The notes: generated by a model not told the origin, from the letters alone. Counted from the first letter of the stretch, positions 26,392 to 35,110 are shown. The stretch is DNA of 46,619 nucleotides from Chloroflexi bacterium CSP1-4 (GCA_001443375.1 LDXM01000015.1:14376-60994); one strand, 5' to 3'. Numbers and translations are program-made.

Positions 26392-26958
26392 ATGAGCAAC
26401 GCCCAAAGCGCAGCCGCCACCCGGACCCACGGTCCCCGGTCGTCAGTGACCCTGTCGGGACTGGCGTTTGGCCTGACTCTCCTGGCTCTCACGGCCCTCG
26501 CCCAGGTGACTCCGGTCTTTGCGGGGTTTGCCGTCGAGGCGCCGATCTCCGTCACTGTGACGGGTGGGGAACTCGGTGAAGCGGCCGGTCTCATGCCTGG
26601 CGACCGGATCACCCTGACTCCGATCGTCATCGAGGCGAGGGGCGGCGACATGCTCTACGCACTGCACGCCGACGTCCTGGGTCCCGATCAGCTCATCCGG
26701 CAGGTGCACGCCACCGCCCGCACCGCCGACGGGGCCCTGCTCTACGACGGACCGCTCGCGCGGCTGTCGATCGGAGCCGGCGCGATCGGATTTCCCGAGC
26801 GCCGACTGGCCGCCGGCACAGCGGAGCGACTGTCCGTGACGATCGTGGTGTCACTCGATGCCGGTAACGAGATCCAGGGTGCTGCGCTTGCCGTCACCTG
26901 GCGTGCTGATGCGATCGCCTCTGGCCAGACGACGAAGGTTCCGGCAGGTCAGGACTGA
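26392..26958 (+). CDS. TasA/camelysin-like secreted protein
   Basis: Protein of 188 residues with a signal-peptide-like hydrophobic segment (about 20-44, LAFGLTLLALTALAQVTPVFA), probably cleaved after VFA. The mature part follows the TasA/CalY pattern: MPGDRITLTPIVIEARGG, then MLYALHADV, LLYDGPLARL, and the late AGTAERLSVTIVVSLDAGNEIQGAALAVTW, close to the AGN-x-QG signature of that family. TasA-like proteins form surface fibres in Bacillus biofilms; a similar surface role is inferred. No SipW-like signal peptidase gene is adjacent. The last 10 bases overlap the end of the opposite-strand response regulator gene. Confidence 0.68.
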   Translation: MSNAQSAAATRTHGPRSSVTLSGLAFGLTLLALTALAQVTPVFAGFAVEAPISVTVTGGELGEAAGLMPGDRITLTPIVIEARGGDMLYALHADVLGPDQLIRQVHATARTADGALLYDGPLARLSIGAGAIGFPERRLAAGTAERLSVTIVVSLDAGNEIQGAALAVTWRADAIASGQTTKVPAGQD

Positions 26959-27692
26959 CCGCCGACGATACCCGACTGGATCCAGCCCTCCCGGACGGCC
27001 AGCATCGCGAGCTCCGTCCGCGATGCGACGCTATACCCGTTGAACAGCGTCCGGAGGTGGCCTTCGACCGTCTTCCGGCTGATACCGAGCTCGTGGGCCA
27101 CCTCGTCGTTCGTTCGGCCGAGGGCGATGAGCCCGATGACCTCCAGCAGCCGATCGCTGGGTCGTCGGACGCGGTCACGAACGGCCCGCATGACATCTGC
27201 CCCGAATCGGTAGTCGCCCGCGGCAGCCGCCCGGACAGCAGCCACGAGCTCGGGTCCCGACGCGCCCTTCACCACGTAGCCGTGGGCGTCATCCTGGAAC
27301 GCCTGCTGGAAGTACGAACGGCGTTCGAACGCTGAGAACATCACGAACGCCGGTCGGGCGGCCGCCACATCGCGCCGCCCATCCCTGTGTCGCCTGAGGA
27401 TGTCGAACCCGGAGTCCGCTCCGATCTCGATGTCGCACACGACGACGTCAGGTCGCTCACGGTCGATGAGCTCACCGGCGCCGGCGGCCGATCCCGCGAT
27501 CCCGACGACTTCGATGCCGGGCTCGGCAGACAGCATCGCCCGGACCCCGTCAGCCACGACAGGATGGTCGTCGACGAGCAGGACCCGAATCGTCTCGGTG
27601 CCCGTTGCCGTCACCGCGCGCTCACTCGCAGCCTGTGCCTTGGACCGGGTGCCCGCGGCACCTTCCCCGGTGAGGACCCTCCGGGCGCTCAT
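26949..27692 (-). CDS. NarL/LuxR-type response regulator, orphan
   Basis: Regulator of 247 residues. The first 34 residues are likely disordered or not translated; the receiver domain begins at IRVLLVDDHPVV, with phospho-acceptor Asp87 in VVVCDIEIG and Lys in YVVKGASG. The LuxR-type HTH at the C-terminus reads IALGRTNDEVAHELGISRKTVEGH split by no gap. ATG 27692 is the furthest start; an internal GTG near 27614 would fit the receiver better. No histidine kinase is adjacent. It converges on the TasA-like gene with a 10-base overlap, so its targets must be found elsewhere or by trans action. Confidence 0.85.
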   Translation of the reverse strand: MSARRVLTGEGAAGTRSKAQAASERAVTATGTETIRVLLVDDHPVVADGVRAMLSAEPGIEVVGIAGSAAGAGELIDRERPDVVVCDIEIGADSGFDILRRHRDGRRDVAAARPAFVMFSAFERRSYFQQAFQDDAHGYVVKGASGPELVAAVRAAAAGDYRFGADVMRAVRDRVRRPSDRLLEVIGLIALGRTNDEVAHELGISRKTVEGHLRTLFNGYSVASRTELAMLAVREGWIQSGIVGGQS

Positions 27693-28263
27693 AGCCCGTC
27701 GGCCGGAAGGTCACCGAGGACCGTGTCGTTAAGCTCAACGAAGGCTCCCCTCTTGGAGCGTGGTCGCGCGGCCTGGAGCCGCGGGTCACACCCTAGCGGG
27801 CCGTGGTGCCGGTTGTCACCGCCCCGATGGTCCCATTCGTCGACCCGGACTGCATAGAGAGGGCGGCGTTCTGGGCCTCCGGACGATGCGGGCGCGATGT
27901 TGGTCCGAGTGCCACGTCGGTCCACGTGCCGGCCGGACCATTGCCGAGAGACATTGAAAGCCGCCCAACGGCCGCCGCCGGGGGATCGGGGCGGCCGTTG
28001 GGCGCGAAACCATCTCCCCAGGGCATTGCTACGCGCCTGCGGGAGCGCGCCGGGCCGCGGCGGGCCGGCGTCGGGTGCGTCGGGGCGGCCCGGGACGAGG
28101 TCCGGCTCACGGACAATGCCTCGGGCGAATGGAAACGGCCGCGCACCTCGACCTGGTGGGCACACGGACCGACGTGCCCTTCCGGCCGCGCCGAGGACGA
28201 CCACGCCGACATCAGTCGCTCGGCCCACCGCAGACCGACCCGGAGTCCGGGGCGACGATCCGG
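27693..28263. other. 571-base region without a supported gene
   Basis: Long open frames exist on both strands, but they are Arg/Pro/Ser-rich, lack domains and the largest simply continues as a shadow of the M24 gene. The only clear structure is a hairpin at 27962-28004. No repeat array, tRNA or transposase remnant was seen. Confidence 0.5.
27962..28004 (-). terminator. 15-bp perfect hairpin in an intergenic region
   Basis: cgcccaacggccgcc (27962-27976) pairs exactly with 27990-28004, leaving a 13-base loop. Read on the minus strand, the stem is followed by ggctttcaatg, a weak T-rich run. It lies 260 bases downstream of the M24 gene stop, so it may end the leftward haloperoxidase operon or mark a small structured RNA. 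Confidence 0.5.
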
Positions 28264-29640
28264 CTAGATCGCCACGGTCATGGCATGGTCCGGCCGGAGC
28301 AGGAACGGCGGCAGGTAGGCCGGGATATCGGAGAGGGGCAGCACATCCGGATGAAGGGCGATGCCGAGGGCGTCGTGCATGAATCGGCGCCGCGCCTGGA
28401 TCCGCTCCCACGCGGCTGGGTAGCTGGCCGCGAACGCGTCGCGGAGCGACTGGTCGGCGAGCGCCACGCCATCCTCGATGTTGGTGGTGAAGTAGTCGGT
28501 CCCGGTCGCCGGGATGATGTCCGCCTGGAGGGCCATGCCGGAGCGGAGCTCGATGGTGGATCCCGCTGCCACCGGCGAGTTCACCCACTCGTCGAGGTGG
28601 ATCTGGTGGCCGGCGTTCAGGAAGGTGCCGAAGAACGGGTCGCCCAGGCGGCGGTCGATGATCTCCTGGAGCGCGCCCCCGGTCTGGCCGATGCGCAGCG
28701 CCCCGTACCACTCCGCCACGGCGTCGAAGTAGGGCCCGACCAGCCGCTCCACGTAATCGCTGACCCCGGCGGGCAGCTCGTCAGCATCCCCGACCACGAA
28801 GCCGGCCCGGCAGTTCAGCGCGCCCCAGACGCCGAAGGCGACGGTGAAGGGGTCGCCGCGCTCGATCCGCCGGTCGCCCGGGCTGAGCAGCCCGAGCGAT
28901 GCCCGGGGCCCGCTCGACAGCATCAGGTGGCAGGAGAGCGGCATGCCGTTCCAGTCGAGCAGCCTGACCGCCTCGCGCTCGGTCATCCCCGGCCGTAGAC
29001 CGAAAAGCAACTGCCGCAGGCCGTGCGATGTCTGGCAGGCAGCGTACTCGAACACGGCAAGCTGTTCGACCTCGTTGATCACGCGGAGCCCGTCGGCGGC
29101 ATCGATCAGCAGGTCGGTGGCGTTCTCGACCACGCCGGTCGGTCCGGTCGTGCGGCGCAGCTCGTCCACGATGAATGCCGGCGCCTCGATCATCTCGCGG
29201 CTGCCGTACGTCTTCCAGCCGATGACGCCGACCCGACTGCCCCGCCGGATGCCCTCGCCGCCCAGGATGGTGGCCAGCGGCCGGGAGCGATCGCGTGGCT
29301 GACTCGGCAGGCTGAGGTCCTGGAACAGGTGCCGTCGCATCGCCAAGGGCGCGGCGCCGGCCATGCCGTAGCACTCGTTCCCGACAAGGATGGCGGGGTC
29401 CCCGGTTGGCCCGACGACGAGGACGGCCTCTTCGAATCGAGGGTCGAAGCCGGTCAGGTAGGCGAGGCTGGCGCTGTGCTCCCGGTCGGAATAGACGACG
29501 AGCCGGTCGTAGCCGCGGGCGTCCGCGCGCTCACGCAGCCTTGCCAGCCGGGCCGCGTAGAGCGACGCCGGGAGCTCGGGTCGCACATCCGGCATCCCGA
29601 AGTCAGGCAGGCTGATCTCGGCCAGTCGTGCCTTCGCCAT
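28264..29640 (-). CDS. M24-family (creatinase/prolidase fold) protein with altered metal site
   Basis: Protein of 458 residues. An N-terminal creatinase-like domain (about 20-190, with YDRLVVYSDREHSASLAYLTG) precedes a pita-bread domain. In metal-dependent M24 peptidases two Asp residues lie in a DxG...D motif; here that place reads FTVAFGVWGALNCRAGF and both Asp are absent. The His remains in NAGHQIHLDEW, a Glu is replaced in LQADIIPA, and the last Glu may be the one in NIEDGV. This suggests a metal-free enzyme like creatinase, or a non-catalytic protein. ATG 29640 has gggac upstream and lies 19 bases after the preceding gene's stop. Substrate unknown. Confidence 0.8.
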   Translation of the reverse strand: MAKARLAEISLPDFGMPDVRPELPASLYAARLARLRERADARGYDRLVVYSDREHSASLAYLTGFDPRFEEAVLVVGPTGDPAILVGNECYGMAGAAPLAMRRHLFQDLSLPSQPRDRSRPLATILGGEGIRRGSRVGVIGWKTYGSREMIEAPAFIVDELRRTTGPTGVVENATDLLIDAADGLRVINEVEQLAVFEYAACQTSHGLRQLLFGLRPGMTEREAVRLLDWNGMPLSCHLMLSSGPRASLGLLSPGDRRIERGDPFTVAFGVWGALNCRAGFVVGDADELPAGVSDYVERLVGPYFDAVAEWYGALRIGQTGGALQEIIDRRLGDPFFGTFLNAGHQIHLDEWVNSPVAAGSTIELRSGMALQADIIPATGTDYFTTNIEDGVALADQSLRDAFAASYPAAWERIQARRRFMHDALGIALHPDVLPLSDIPAYLPPFLLRPDHAMTVAI

Positions 29641-29659
29641 CCGTGTCGTCCCTTTCCGA

Positions 29660-31321
29660 TCAGTTCCCGAGAGGCAGCCACGGGCGCGCCTCGGTGGCAC
29701 CCCGTTCGATCTCAACGAACTGATCCGCTCTGACCTGGATCCACGGTCCGATCACGCCGTCGGGCCACTGGACGCGGACCCTGGCGTCGCCGGCCGGACC
29801 GAGCCCGAAGTGAGCCCAACCCAGCTGGCCACCGATATGTCCGCCGCCGACGGTCAGCTCGCGCCGCAGCGTCATGTCGCCGACCCGGACCTCGATCCAG
29901 GCGCCGATGGCGTCACGGTTCGGGCCCGGTTCGGTGACCCGGATCCCGAGCCAGTGGCCCATGAGCGTGGGCTCGCCGGCATCGCCGGAGCCCACGTTTC
30001 GCCAGAGCCCGACCGGCGCCCCGTAGTTCAGCTCGACGAGATCAAGCATCCCGTCGAGGTTGAAGTCGGCCAGCGAAGCGCCCCGGCCACGCGCATAGTC
30101 CAAGATCCCGGCGGCTTCGGCGCCCTCCTTGAACGTCCCGTCGGTCTGACCAAGCAGCAGGTTGCTGGGGTCCCTCGCGGCGAAGTCGGGCATCGCGCTG
30201 ACGTTGCCCTTGGAGACGAACAGGTCGATGAAGCCATCGTTGTTGACGTCCTGGAACTCGGGGTGCCAGGCGGTCGATGGGAGCACGTCGCCACCGGCGA
30301 ACGGCTGGGCCGCGTTGACTCCCCGCTTGAGCGCGATATCGCGGTACCTGGGCTGGCCTGGCCCGGCGGCCAGGGTCTGGAGCTTGTTGTCTCCCTGGCT
30401 GGTGACATACACGTCCGGATAGCCATCGCCGGTGACGTCATAGCTGGCGATGCCCATGCCCCAGATCTCCATCCGCACCCAGCCATCCGCGTCCGTGTAG
30501 AGCCGCGGTGGCTCGTCGGTGGCGATGCGCCACAGCTGGTCCTCCCCGTCGAGGTAGTAATGGCGGTCGTTGGTCACTCTCAGGTCGCGTCGGCCGGACC
30601 GGTCCCAGTCGCTGAACAGGATCGACAAGGTGCAGTAGCCGGGCGTGAGCGCGATCGCCGGGGCATAGCCGGTGCCCTCCGCGGTCGGGCGGATCAGGGC
30701 GCTGTCGGCACACGTGCTCGACGGCGCTCCGGAGGCATCGAGACCAAGGTAGTTGCCCACGGCGAGCGTGGGCAGTCGTGCGCTGCCCTCCCATTTCGCG
30801 CTAAAGGCGGTGGTCCAGGCGTCACCGGGGTCGAACGACAAGGCCTCGTTCGCCCGCTCGAAGCGGCAGTCGCCGATACCCCGAAGGAGCACGCTTTCGC
30901 CGACCCGCAGGATCGCCAGGTCCACCTGCCCGTCGCCGTCGATGTCGAGCGGATAGGCGCCGTTGACGTCGGTGAGATCGGTGGCGGGATCGTGCACCGG
31001 GGCGAAGCGTAGCGCGCCGCCCACGGGACTCTCGTTCCGATAGAGCGCCGACGGGTTGCTCCCGCCGGCGAGGTACATGTCGGGGTTGCCATCGCCGCTG
31101 CAATCGAAGACGGCGACGCCCCCGCCGACGAAGAACGTCGAGCCGCCGTCGTAGACGTGGTCGAAGCCCGCCGCGGCGGTTTCGTCGACGAAGCGCGGCG
31201 GCCCTAGCGCCGCCGTGGGCGCGCTCCCGCGGTCCTGCGTCAGCACGACCCCTGCGATGGCCAGCCCGGTCAGCGACACGGCCGCCACGCCGACGACGAG
31301 CCTGACGGACCCACGACTCAC
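29660..31321 (-). CDS. FG-GAP/VCBS repeat protein with ASPIC/UnbV domain (CRTAC1-like)
   Basis: Secreted or membrane-anchored protein of 553 residues. One hydrophobic segment (about 8-30) is followed by a seven-bladed beta-propeller-like repeat region with calcium-loop motifs: DCSGDGNPD, DIDGDGQVD, DWDRSGRRD, DVTGDGYPD, DVNNDGFID and DFNLDGMLD. The C-terminal 100 residues match the ASPIC/UnbV domain (GAWIEVRVGDMTLRREL, HFGLGPAG, RVRVQWPDG). GTG 31321 is chosen because it lies just before the membrane segment and 16 bases after the haloperoxidase stop; the longer frame overlaps that gene. It sits between haloperoxidase and M24 genes in one operon. Binding partner unknown. Confidence 0.85.
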   Translation of the reverse strand: MSRGSVRLVVGVAAVSLTGLAIAGVVLTQDRGSAPTAALGPPRFVDETAAAGFDHVYDGGSTFFVGGGVAVFDCSGDGNPDMYLAGGSNPSALYRNESPVGGALRFAPVHDPATDLTDVNGAYPLDIDGDGQVDLAILRVGESVLLRGIGDCRFERANEALSFDPGDAWTTAFSAKWEGSARLPTLAVGNYLGLDASGAPSSTCADSALIRPTAEGTGYAPAIALTPGYCTLSILFSDWDRSGRRDLRVTNDRHYYLDGEDQLWRIATDEPPRLYTDADGWVRMEIWGMGIASYDVTGDGYPDVYVTSQGDNKLQTLAAGPGQPRYRDIALKRGVNAAQPFAGGDVLPSTAWHPEFQDVNNDGFIDLFVSKGNVSAMPDFAARDPSNLLLGQTDGTFKEGAEAAGILDYARGRGASLADFNLDGMLDLVELNYGAPVGLWRNVGSGDAGEPTLMGHWLGIRVTEPGPNRDAIGAWIEVRVGDMTLRRELTVGGGHIGGQLGWAHFGLGPAGDARVRVQWPDGVIGPWIQVRADQFVEIERGATEARPWLPLGN

Positions 31322-31337
31322 GAGCTCACTGGTCCAC

Positions 31338-33212
31338 TCACGATCCGACCTGGCCGCCGTAGTACTGCTGCGCCAGGGCCCAGGCCGCCTTGCCGCACTG
31401 GGAGCCGATCTTCCGACCCGCGAAGTCGTCCGCCGGGATGTGGATCCCGCCGTACAGGCGTGACAGGCCGGCCTGGTCGGCGGCGTCATAGTAGGTGGCC
31501 CATTCGAGCGTGACGTCCTTCGCCGGTCCGGCCTCGACCGTGAGCGAGCCGGCCTTCGTCGTCCACTCGCTGAGCCCGCCGGGGAAGTACTCGCTGCCAG
31601 TGAAGCTGGTGAGCACTTCGGCCGACGCTCGACTGAACGTGCTGTGGCCGGACACGTACCCCGGGAAGGATGGGGTCACGAAGGTCGGGACCTGATACGG
31701 GACCCAGGTGATGCCCAGGACCCAACCGACCCCACCGGTCTGGGTCTTGGGGTCCTTGGGATTCCCCATCCAGGCCCGGATGGCGATCCCGCCTTCGTGG
31801 CCCGCCAGGGCCGCATGGCGCTGGCCGGGCCCGGTGGTTTCCGTCGTGATGAGCTCGACGAGACCAGGGGCAAGGGGCAGGCCCTCGCGGTCGTATGACG
31901 GCAGGCTGGGATCGCTCGACTGGCCCAGGCTCGCCATGTACCGGATCATCGAGATCGGCCGGACGGAGTCGTAGTAGCCCTTCAGCCCCCAGGCCGCGAT
32001 CGCGGCATCGTGGGTGGCCCCATTCAGGGCGAAGTACAGCTTGACGTCCCACTCGAGACGATCGACCGTCGGACCGGTCCCCCCGATCCTGAGGCTCGGG
32101 GCAAGCTGGTCGGAAACGGTGTTGGCGACGACATTCCAGTGTCCGGGCGGCGTCTCCGACTTCGGGCCGTCCGCCCAGAACTCGGTGAGGGCGCGGGCGA
32201 AGTCACCCTGATTGACCACGTCCGGGTCGTACGGCTTACCCGTCACCGGATTGACCGGGTGGCCGCGGCCGTCGTTCGTCCCGAGAGCGTTGGCGCCGCG
32301 CGCACCGGGCGAGATGTCGATCTCGATCTCCTGACTGGGGTCGAGCTGGCTGCTATAGCGGATCACCTCGACGGCCTGGTCCTTGTAGGCCTGGTCGGAG
32401 GCTGGATCGCCGAGCAGCGGTGGGGGGCCCGGATCCATGGGCACACCCTTATCGCCCCCATCGGGCAGGGCAAACCCCTTGACGCGGCCCCAGTGCGGCC
32501 CGATGGCCTGCTGGACGCCGTTCTCGATCGGGATCCCGTTCTGGGAGATCATGTGCTCGAGCTGGAGCGGCTGCCATCGGTTGGGGTCGGTCATCGTGAT
32601 CCCCGGCTCTGCAACGACGAGCGGCGGATTGACCGGCTTGTAGTCAGGGTCGCTGTAGCCCCCGGCCTGGTTCGACCCGTCGGTCATGCCGTACGCGATG
32701 ACCGCCTGGGCGATCCGGTTGCCGAGCGCGGCGGGTGAGTCGCCGTCGGTCGTCGTCACGTCCAGCGGGTAGCACAGCCCGTCCATGATGTCGTCGAACT
32801 CGGAGAGCGAGTCGGCAGCGCCGACGGCCTTGATGTAGCGGGCGCTGAGTACCCGGTAGGCGGCGTAGCTGATCGCCTCGTTCCGGGCCGCGGCCACGTC
32901 CGACGCGGTGAGCTTCTCGTTGACGACGTAGCCCGACGCGTGCGGGTCGTACGCGGCCCAGGCATCCCACATCGCCGCCGAGGCGTGGAACAGGTTCCGG
33001 GCGTGGATCGTCGGTGCCGGCAGAGCGCGCCGGATCGCGTCCAGCAGGGCTTCATCCCACCGGCGGGCGACCGACCACTCGGGGTGGTTCGCCATCGGTG
33101 GGCACGTCGGCTCTTGGGACCACGGACGCACGACGACGAGTCCGGCTCCGACGAGCACGACCACGGCGAGCGCAGCGACCGCGATCATCCATCTCGATCG
33201 AGTCCTCGACAC
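31338..33212 (-). CDS. Vanadium-dependent haloperoxidase-family protein
   Basis: Exported or anchored protein of 624 residues with one N-terminal membrane segment (about 9-28) and a large helical domain of the PAP2/vanadium haloperoxidase superfamily. The vanadate/phosphate-binding residues are in place: Lys and Arg in GLKGYYDSVRP, PGYVSGHSTFSRA (Ser521, Gly522, His523) and RLYGGIHIPADD (Arg585, His591). It should oxidise halide with peroxide, or act as a phosphatase of the same fold. GTG 33212 follows ggaggaggag. It heads a leftward operon with the FG-GAP/ASPIC gene and the M24-like gene. Chloride or bromide preference cannot be read from sequence. Confidence 0.88.
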   Translation of the reverse strand: MSRTRSRWMIAVAALAVVVLVGAGLVVVRPWSQEPTCPPMANHPEWSVARRWDEALLDAIRRALPAPTIHARNLFHASAAMWDAWAAYDPHASGYVVNEKLTASDVAAARNEAISYAAYRVLSARYIKAVGAADSLSEFDDIMDGLCYPLDVTTTDGDSPAALGNRIAQAVIAYGMTDGSNQAGGYSDPDYKPVNPPLVVAEPGITMTDPNRWQPLQLEHMISQNGIPIENGVQQAIGPHWGRVKGFALPDGGDKGVPMDPGPPPLLGDPASDQAYKDQAVEVIRYSSQLDPSQEIEIDISPGARGANALGTNDGRGHPVNPVTGKPYDPDVVNQGDFARALTEFWADGPKSETPPGHWNVVANTVSDQLAPSLRIGGTGPTVDRLEWDVKLYFALNGATHDAAIAAWGLKGYYDSVRPISMIRYMASLGQSSDPSLPSYDREGLPLAPGLVELITTETTGPGQRHAALAGHEGGIAIRAWMGNPKDPKTQTGGVGWVLGITWVPYQVPTFVTPSFPGYVSGHSTFSRASAEVLTSFTGSEYFPGGLSEWTTKAGSLTVEAGPAKDVTLEWATYYDAADQAGLSRLYGGIHIPADDFAGRKIGSQCGKAAWALAQQYYGGQVGS

Positions 33213-33315
33213 GCTCTCCTCCTCCGTGGCCTATCCCGTCCCGGCGACCCGATCCCGCTCGACGAGTGCGGCGATGCTACCGCGACGGAACGCGACGTCG
33301 AGTCGCGACGGGGTG

Positions 33316-34305
33316 TCAGTCGCGCTCGGCGGCCTGGAAGATCCGCTCGATCACCCGCAGGTTGGCCACCGCGTCTTCGGGCGGGATCGGCGTGGGACCA
33401 CCGTCCAGCACCGCCTCGGCGAAGCGCTGCGCCTCGACGGCGTAGGGATCGGCAGTCTCGAAAGTCAGCACCTCCGTGTCCGGGGCGACGGGCGGATCGC
33501 CGCCGGCGGTGACGAACACCTGCGTGGGCCGGTCCGGAGGGATGTTGAACGGGATCCCGACCGAGATGCGGCCCTCCGTGCCGTAGACGTGGACGCGCTG
33601 GTCGGGCTCCGCGCGCGTGGAGCAGGCGAAGGTGGCCACGCCGTCGTCGAACTCCAGGAGGCCGCTCGTCAGCACGTCGACACCGGAGGTCGGATCACGC
33701 GTCACCGAGGCCTCGACGCGGACCGGCTCCCCCCCGAACAGCATCCGGGACAGGTTCACCGAGTAGCAGCCGATATCCATCAGGGCGCCGCCCCCGTACG
33801 CGCGGATGTTCCGGATGTTCGCCGCGTCGTCGTTGAAGTAGGAGAACCAGCTCTGCACCGCCAGGAGCCGACCGATGCGACCCGAGGCCACGAGCTCGCG
33901 AACGGCGATCCACGAGGGGTGCAGGCGGTACATGAACGCCTCCATGAGCCGGATGCCCTCGGCGCGGCAGACGTCCACCATCCCCTCGGCCTCGGCGGCA
34001 CTCATCGCCAGCGGCTTCTCGCACAGCACGTGCTTGCCGGCCCGCGCCGCGGCGATCGTCCACTCCGCATGGAGGTGGTTCGGCAGCGGGATGTAGACGG
34101 CGTCGATCTCGGGGTCCGCCAGCAGCGCCTCGTACGAGCCGTGTGCCTTCGGGATGCCGAGCTGGTCGGCCACGCGCCGGGCCTGGTCGGTGTCGCGCGA
34201 CGCGATGGCCACCACGTCGCAGCGATCGGCCTTCTGGATCCCGGGGATGACCTTCTCCCTCGCGATGTGGGCGGTGGACAGGATCCCCCAGCGGAGCTTG
34301 TTCAT
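33316..34305 (-). CDS. Gfo/Idh/MocA-family sugar dehydrogenase
   Basis: Cytoplasmic NAD(P)-dependent oxidoreductase of 329 residues. The Rossmann domain starts at WGILSTAHIAREKVIPG; the family motif CEKPLAMS follows near residue 97. The C-terminal domain holds the GGGALMDIGCYSVNL motif shared with NADP-xylose dehydrogenase and dihydrodiol dehydrogenase. Because it lies next to a xylose regulon and its operon shares an operator-like block with xylA, oxidation of xylose or a related pentose is the best guess (inference). Its start is seven bases after the SDR gene stop, so both form an operon. Confidence 0.88.
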   Translation of the reverse strand: MNKLRWGILSTAHIAREKVIPGIQKADRCDVVAIASRDTDQARRVADQLGIPKAHGSYEALLADPEIDAVYIPLPNHLHAEWTIAAARAGKHVLCEKPLAMSAAEAEGMVDVCRAEGIRLMEAFMYRLHPSWIAVRELVASGRIGRLLAVQSWFSYFNDDAANIRNIRAYGGGALMDIGCYSVNLSRMLFGGEPVRVEASVTRDPTSGVDVLTSGLLEFDDGVATFACSTRAEPDQRVHVYGTEGRISVGIPFNIPPDRPTQVFVTAGGDPPVAPDTEVLTFETADPYAVEAQRFAEAVLDGGPTPIPPEDAVANLRVIERIFQAAERD

Positions 34306-34312
34306 CGGACAC

Positions 34313-35020
34313 CTACCCCCACGAGGTCTCGGTCATGGGGCGGAGCGCCACCTCGAGGATCCGGTGGTTGCGCGGGCGCGTGAGCACGAAGAGGACCGTC
34401 TCGGCGACGTCCTGCGGGGCCATCATCCCCGCCAGCTGCGGCATGTCGGGGGTCCGGCCGCGTCCCATCGCGAAGTCCGTGGCCACGCCCCCGGGGCAGA
34501 CGTTCGTGCACCGGATGCCGTGCTCCCGCAGCTCGTGGTCCAGCGCTCGCGTCAGGCCGACCTGGGCGAACTTCGACGCGCAGTAGACGGCCTCGAAGGG
34601 CAGGCCCCGGCGGCCCGCTTCGCTGGCGATGGTGACAAGCTCGGCGGCATCGCTCCGCACGAGGTGTGGAAGGGCGGCCCGCACCGTGTAGATGGCGCCC
34701 TTCACGTTCACATCGATCAACTCCTCGAGCTGATCGGCCGGGAGGTCGAGGAAGGGACCGTACGCGCCGACGCCCGCGTTCACCACGAGGATGTCGAGCC
34801 CGCCGAAGCGGTCGACGGTGGCGGCGACCATCGCCTCGAGCGACGCAGGGTCGCGGACGTCGCAGGGCCGAGCGACCGCCCCGGCGATCCCGAGGTCGTC
34901 GCCGCTCCTCGACGCCAGGCCGAGCCGAACGCCCTCCGCCGCCAGGGTCCTGGCGATGGCCGCGCCTATGCCGCGACTCGCGCCGGTGACCAGCGCGACT
35001 CTGCCGTCCAGCCTCTTCAT
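34313..35020 (-). CDS. Short-chain dehydrogenase/reductase (classical SDR)
   Basis: Cytoplasmic NAD(P)-dependent enzyme of 235 residues. The cofactor loop is TGASRGIG (about 12-19), then CDVRDPAS, the structural VNAGVGAYG, the Ser in TIASEAG and the catalytic YCASK. ATG 35020 has ggaggag eight bases ahead; the upstream frame extension lacks support. It is the first gene of a two-gene leftward operon with a Gfo/Idh/MocA dehydrogenase and is divergent from a ROK repressor gene. Sugar or polyol oxidation is likely, but the substrate is unknown. Confidence 0.9.
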   Translation of the reverse strand: MKRLDGRVALVTGASRGIGAAIARTLAAEGVRLGLASRSGDDLGIAGAVARPCDVRDPASLEAMVAATVDRFGGLDILVVNAGVGAYGPFLDLPADQLEELIDVNVKGAIYTVRAALPHLVRSDAAELVTIASEAGRRGLPFEAVYCASKFAQVGLTRALDHELREHGIRCTNVCPGGVATDFAMGRGRTPDMPQLAGMMAPQDVAETVLFVLTRPRNHRILEVALRPMTETSWG

Positions 35021-35045
35021 GGAACTACTCCTCCGTTCTGCCTGC

Positions 35046-35072
35046 TTGACACCACCGCAGCGTTGGTAGAGT
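35046..35072 (+). promoter_or_regulatory. Sigma70-type promoter of the ROK gene
   Basis: TTGACA (35046-35051) and TAGAGT (35067-35072) are 15 bases apart, slightly short but the -35 box is perfect. The predicted start falls inside the operator-like block at 35077-35105, which would allow autorepression. Confidence 0.5.
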
Positions 35073-35076
35073 CTGT

Positions 35077-35105
35077 CACAAACATTTGAAAGAGAGGAAC
35101 ACAAA
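35077..35105. promoter_or_regulatory. Operator-like block 1 (probable ROK/XylR site)
   Basis: CACAAA, then acatttg and gagaggaa, then CACAAA. The core matches the block upstream of xylA at about 27 of 37 aligned bases, including ACATTTG, GAGAGGA and CACAAA at the same spacing. ROK-family XylR sites known from Bacillus have the same TTTGT/ACAAA character. It lies 57 bases ahead of the leftward SDR start and just after the rightward ROK promoter. Confidence 0.6.
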
Positions 35106-35110
35106 ACCCC

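Noticed and set aside
27793-28212. 139-residue open frame in the gene-free gap
   Set aside because: Composition is Ser/Arg/Pro/Thr-rich, it crosses the hairpin, and no start signal is seen.
27689-28711. 340-residue open frame on the minus strand covering the gene-free gap
   Set aside because: Its right half is a shifted frame of the M24 gene and its left half is Arg/Pro-rich with no domain or ribosome-binding site.
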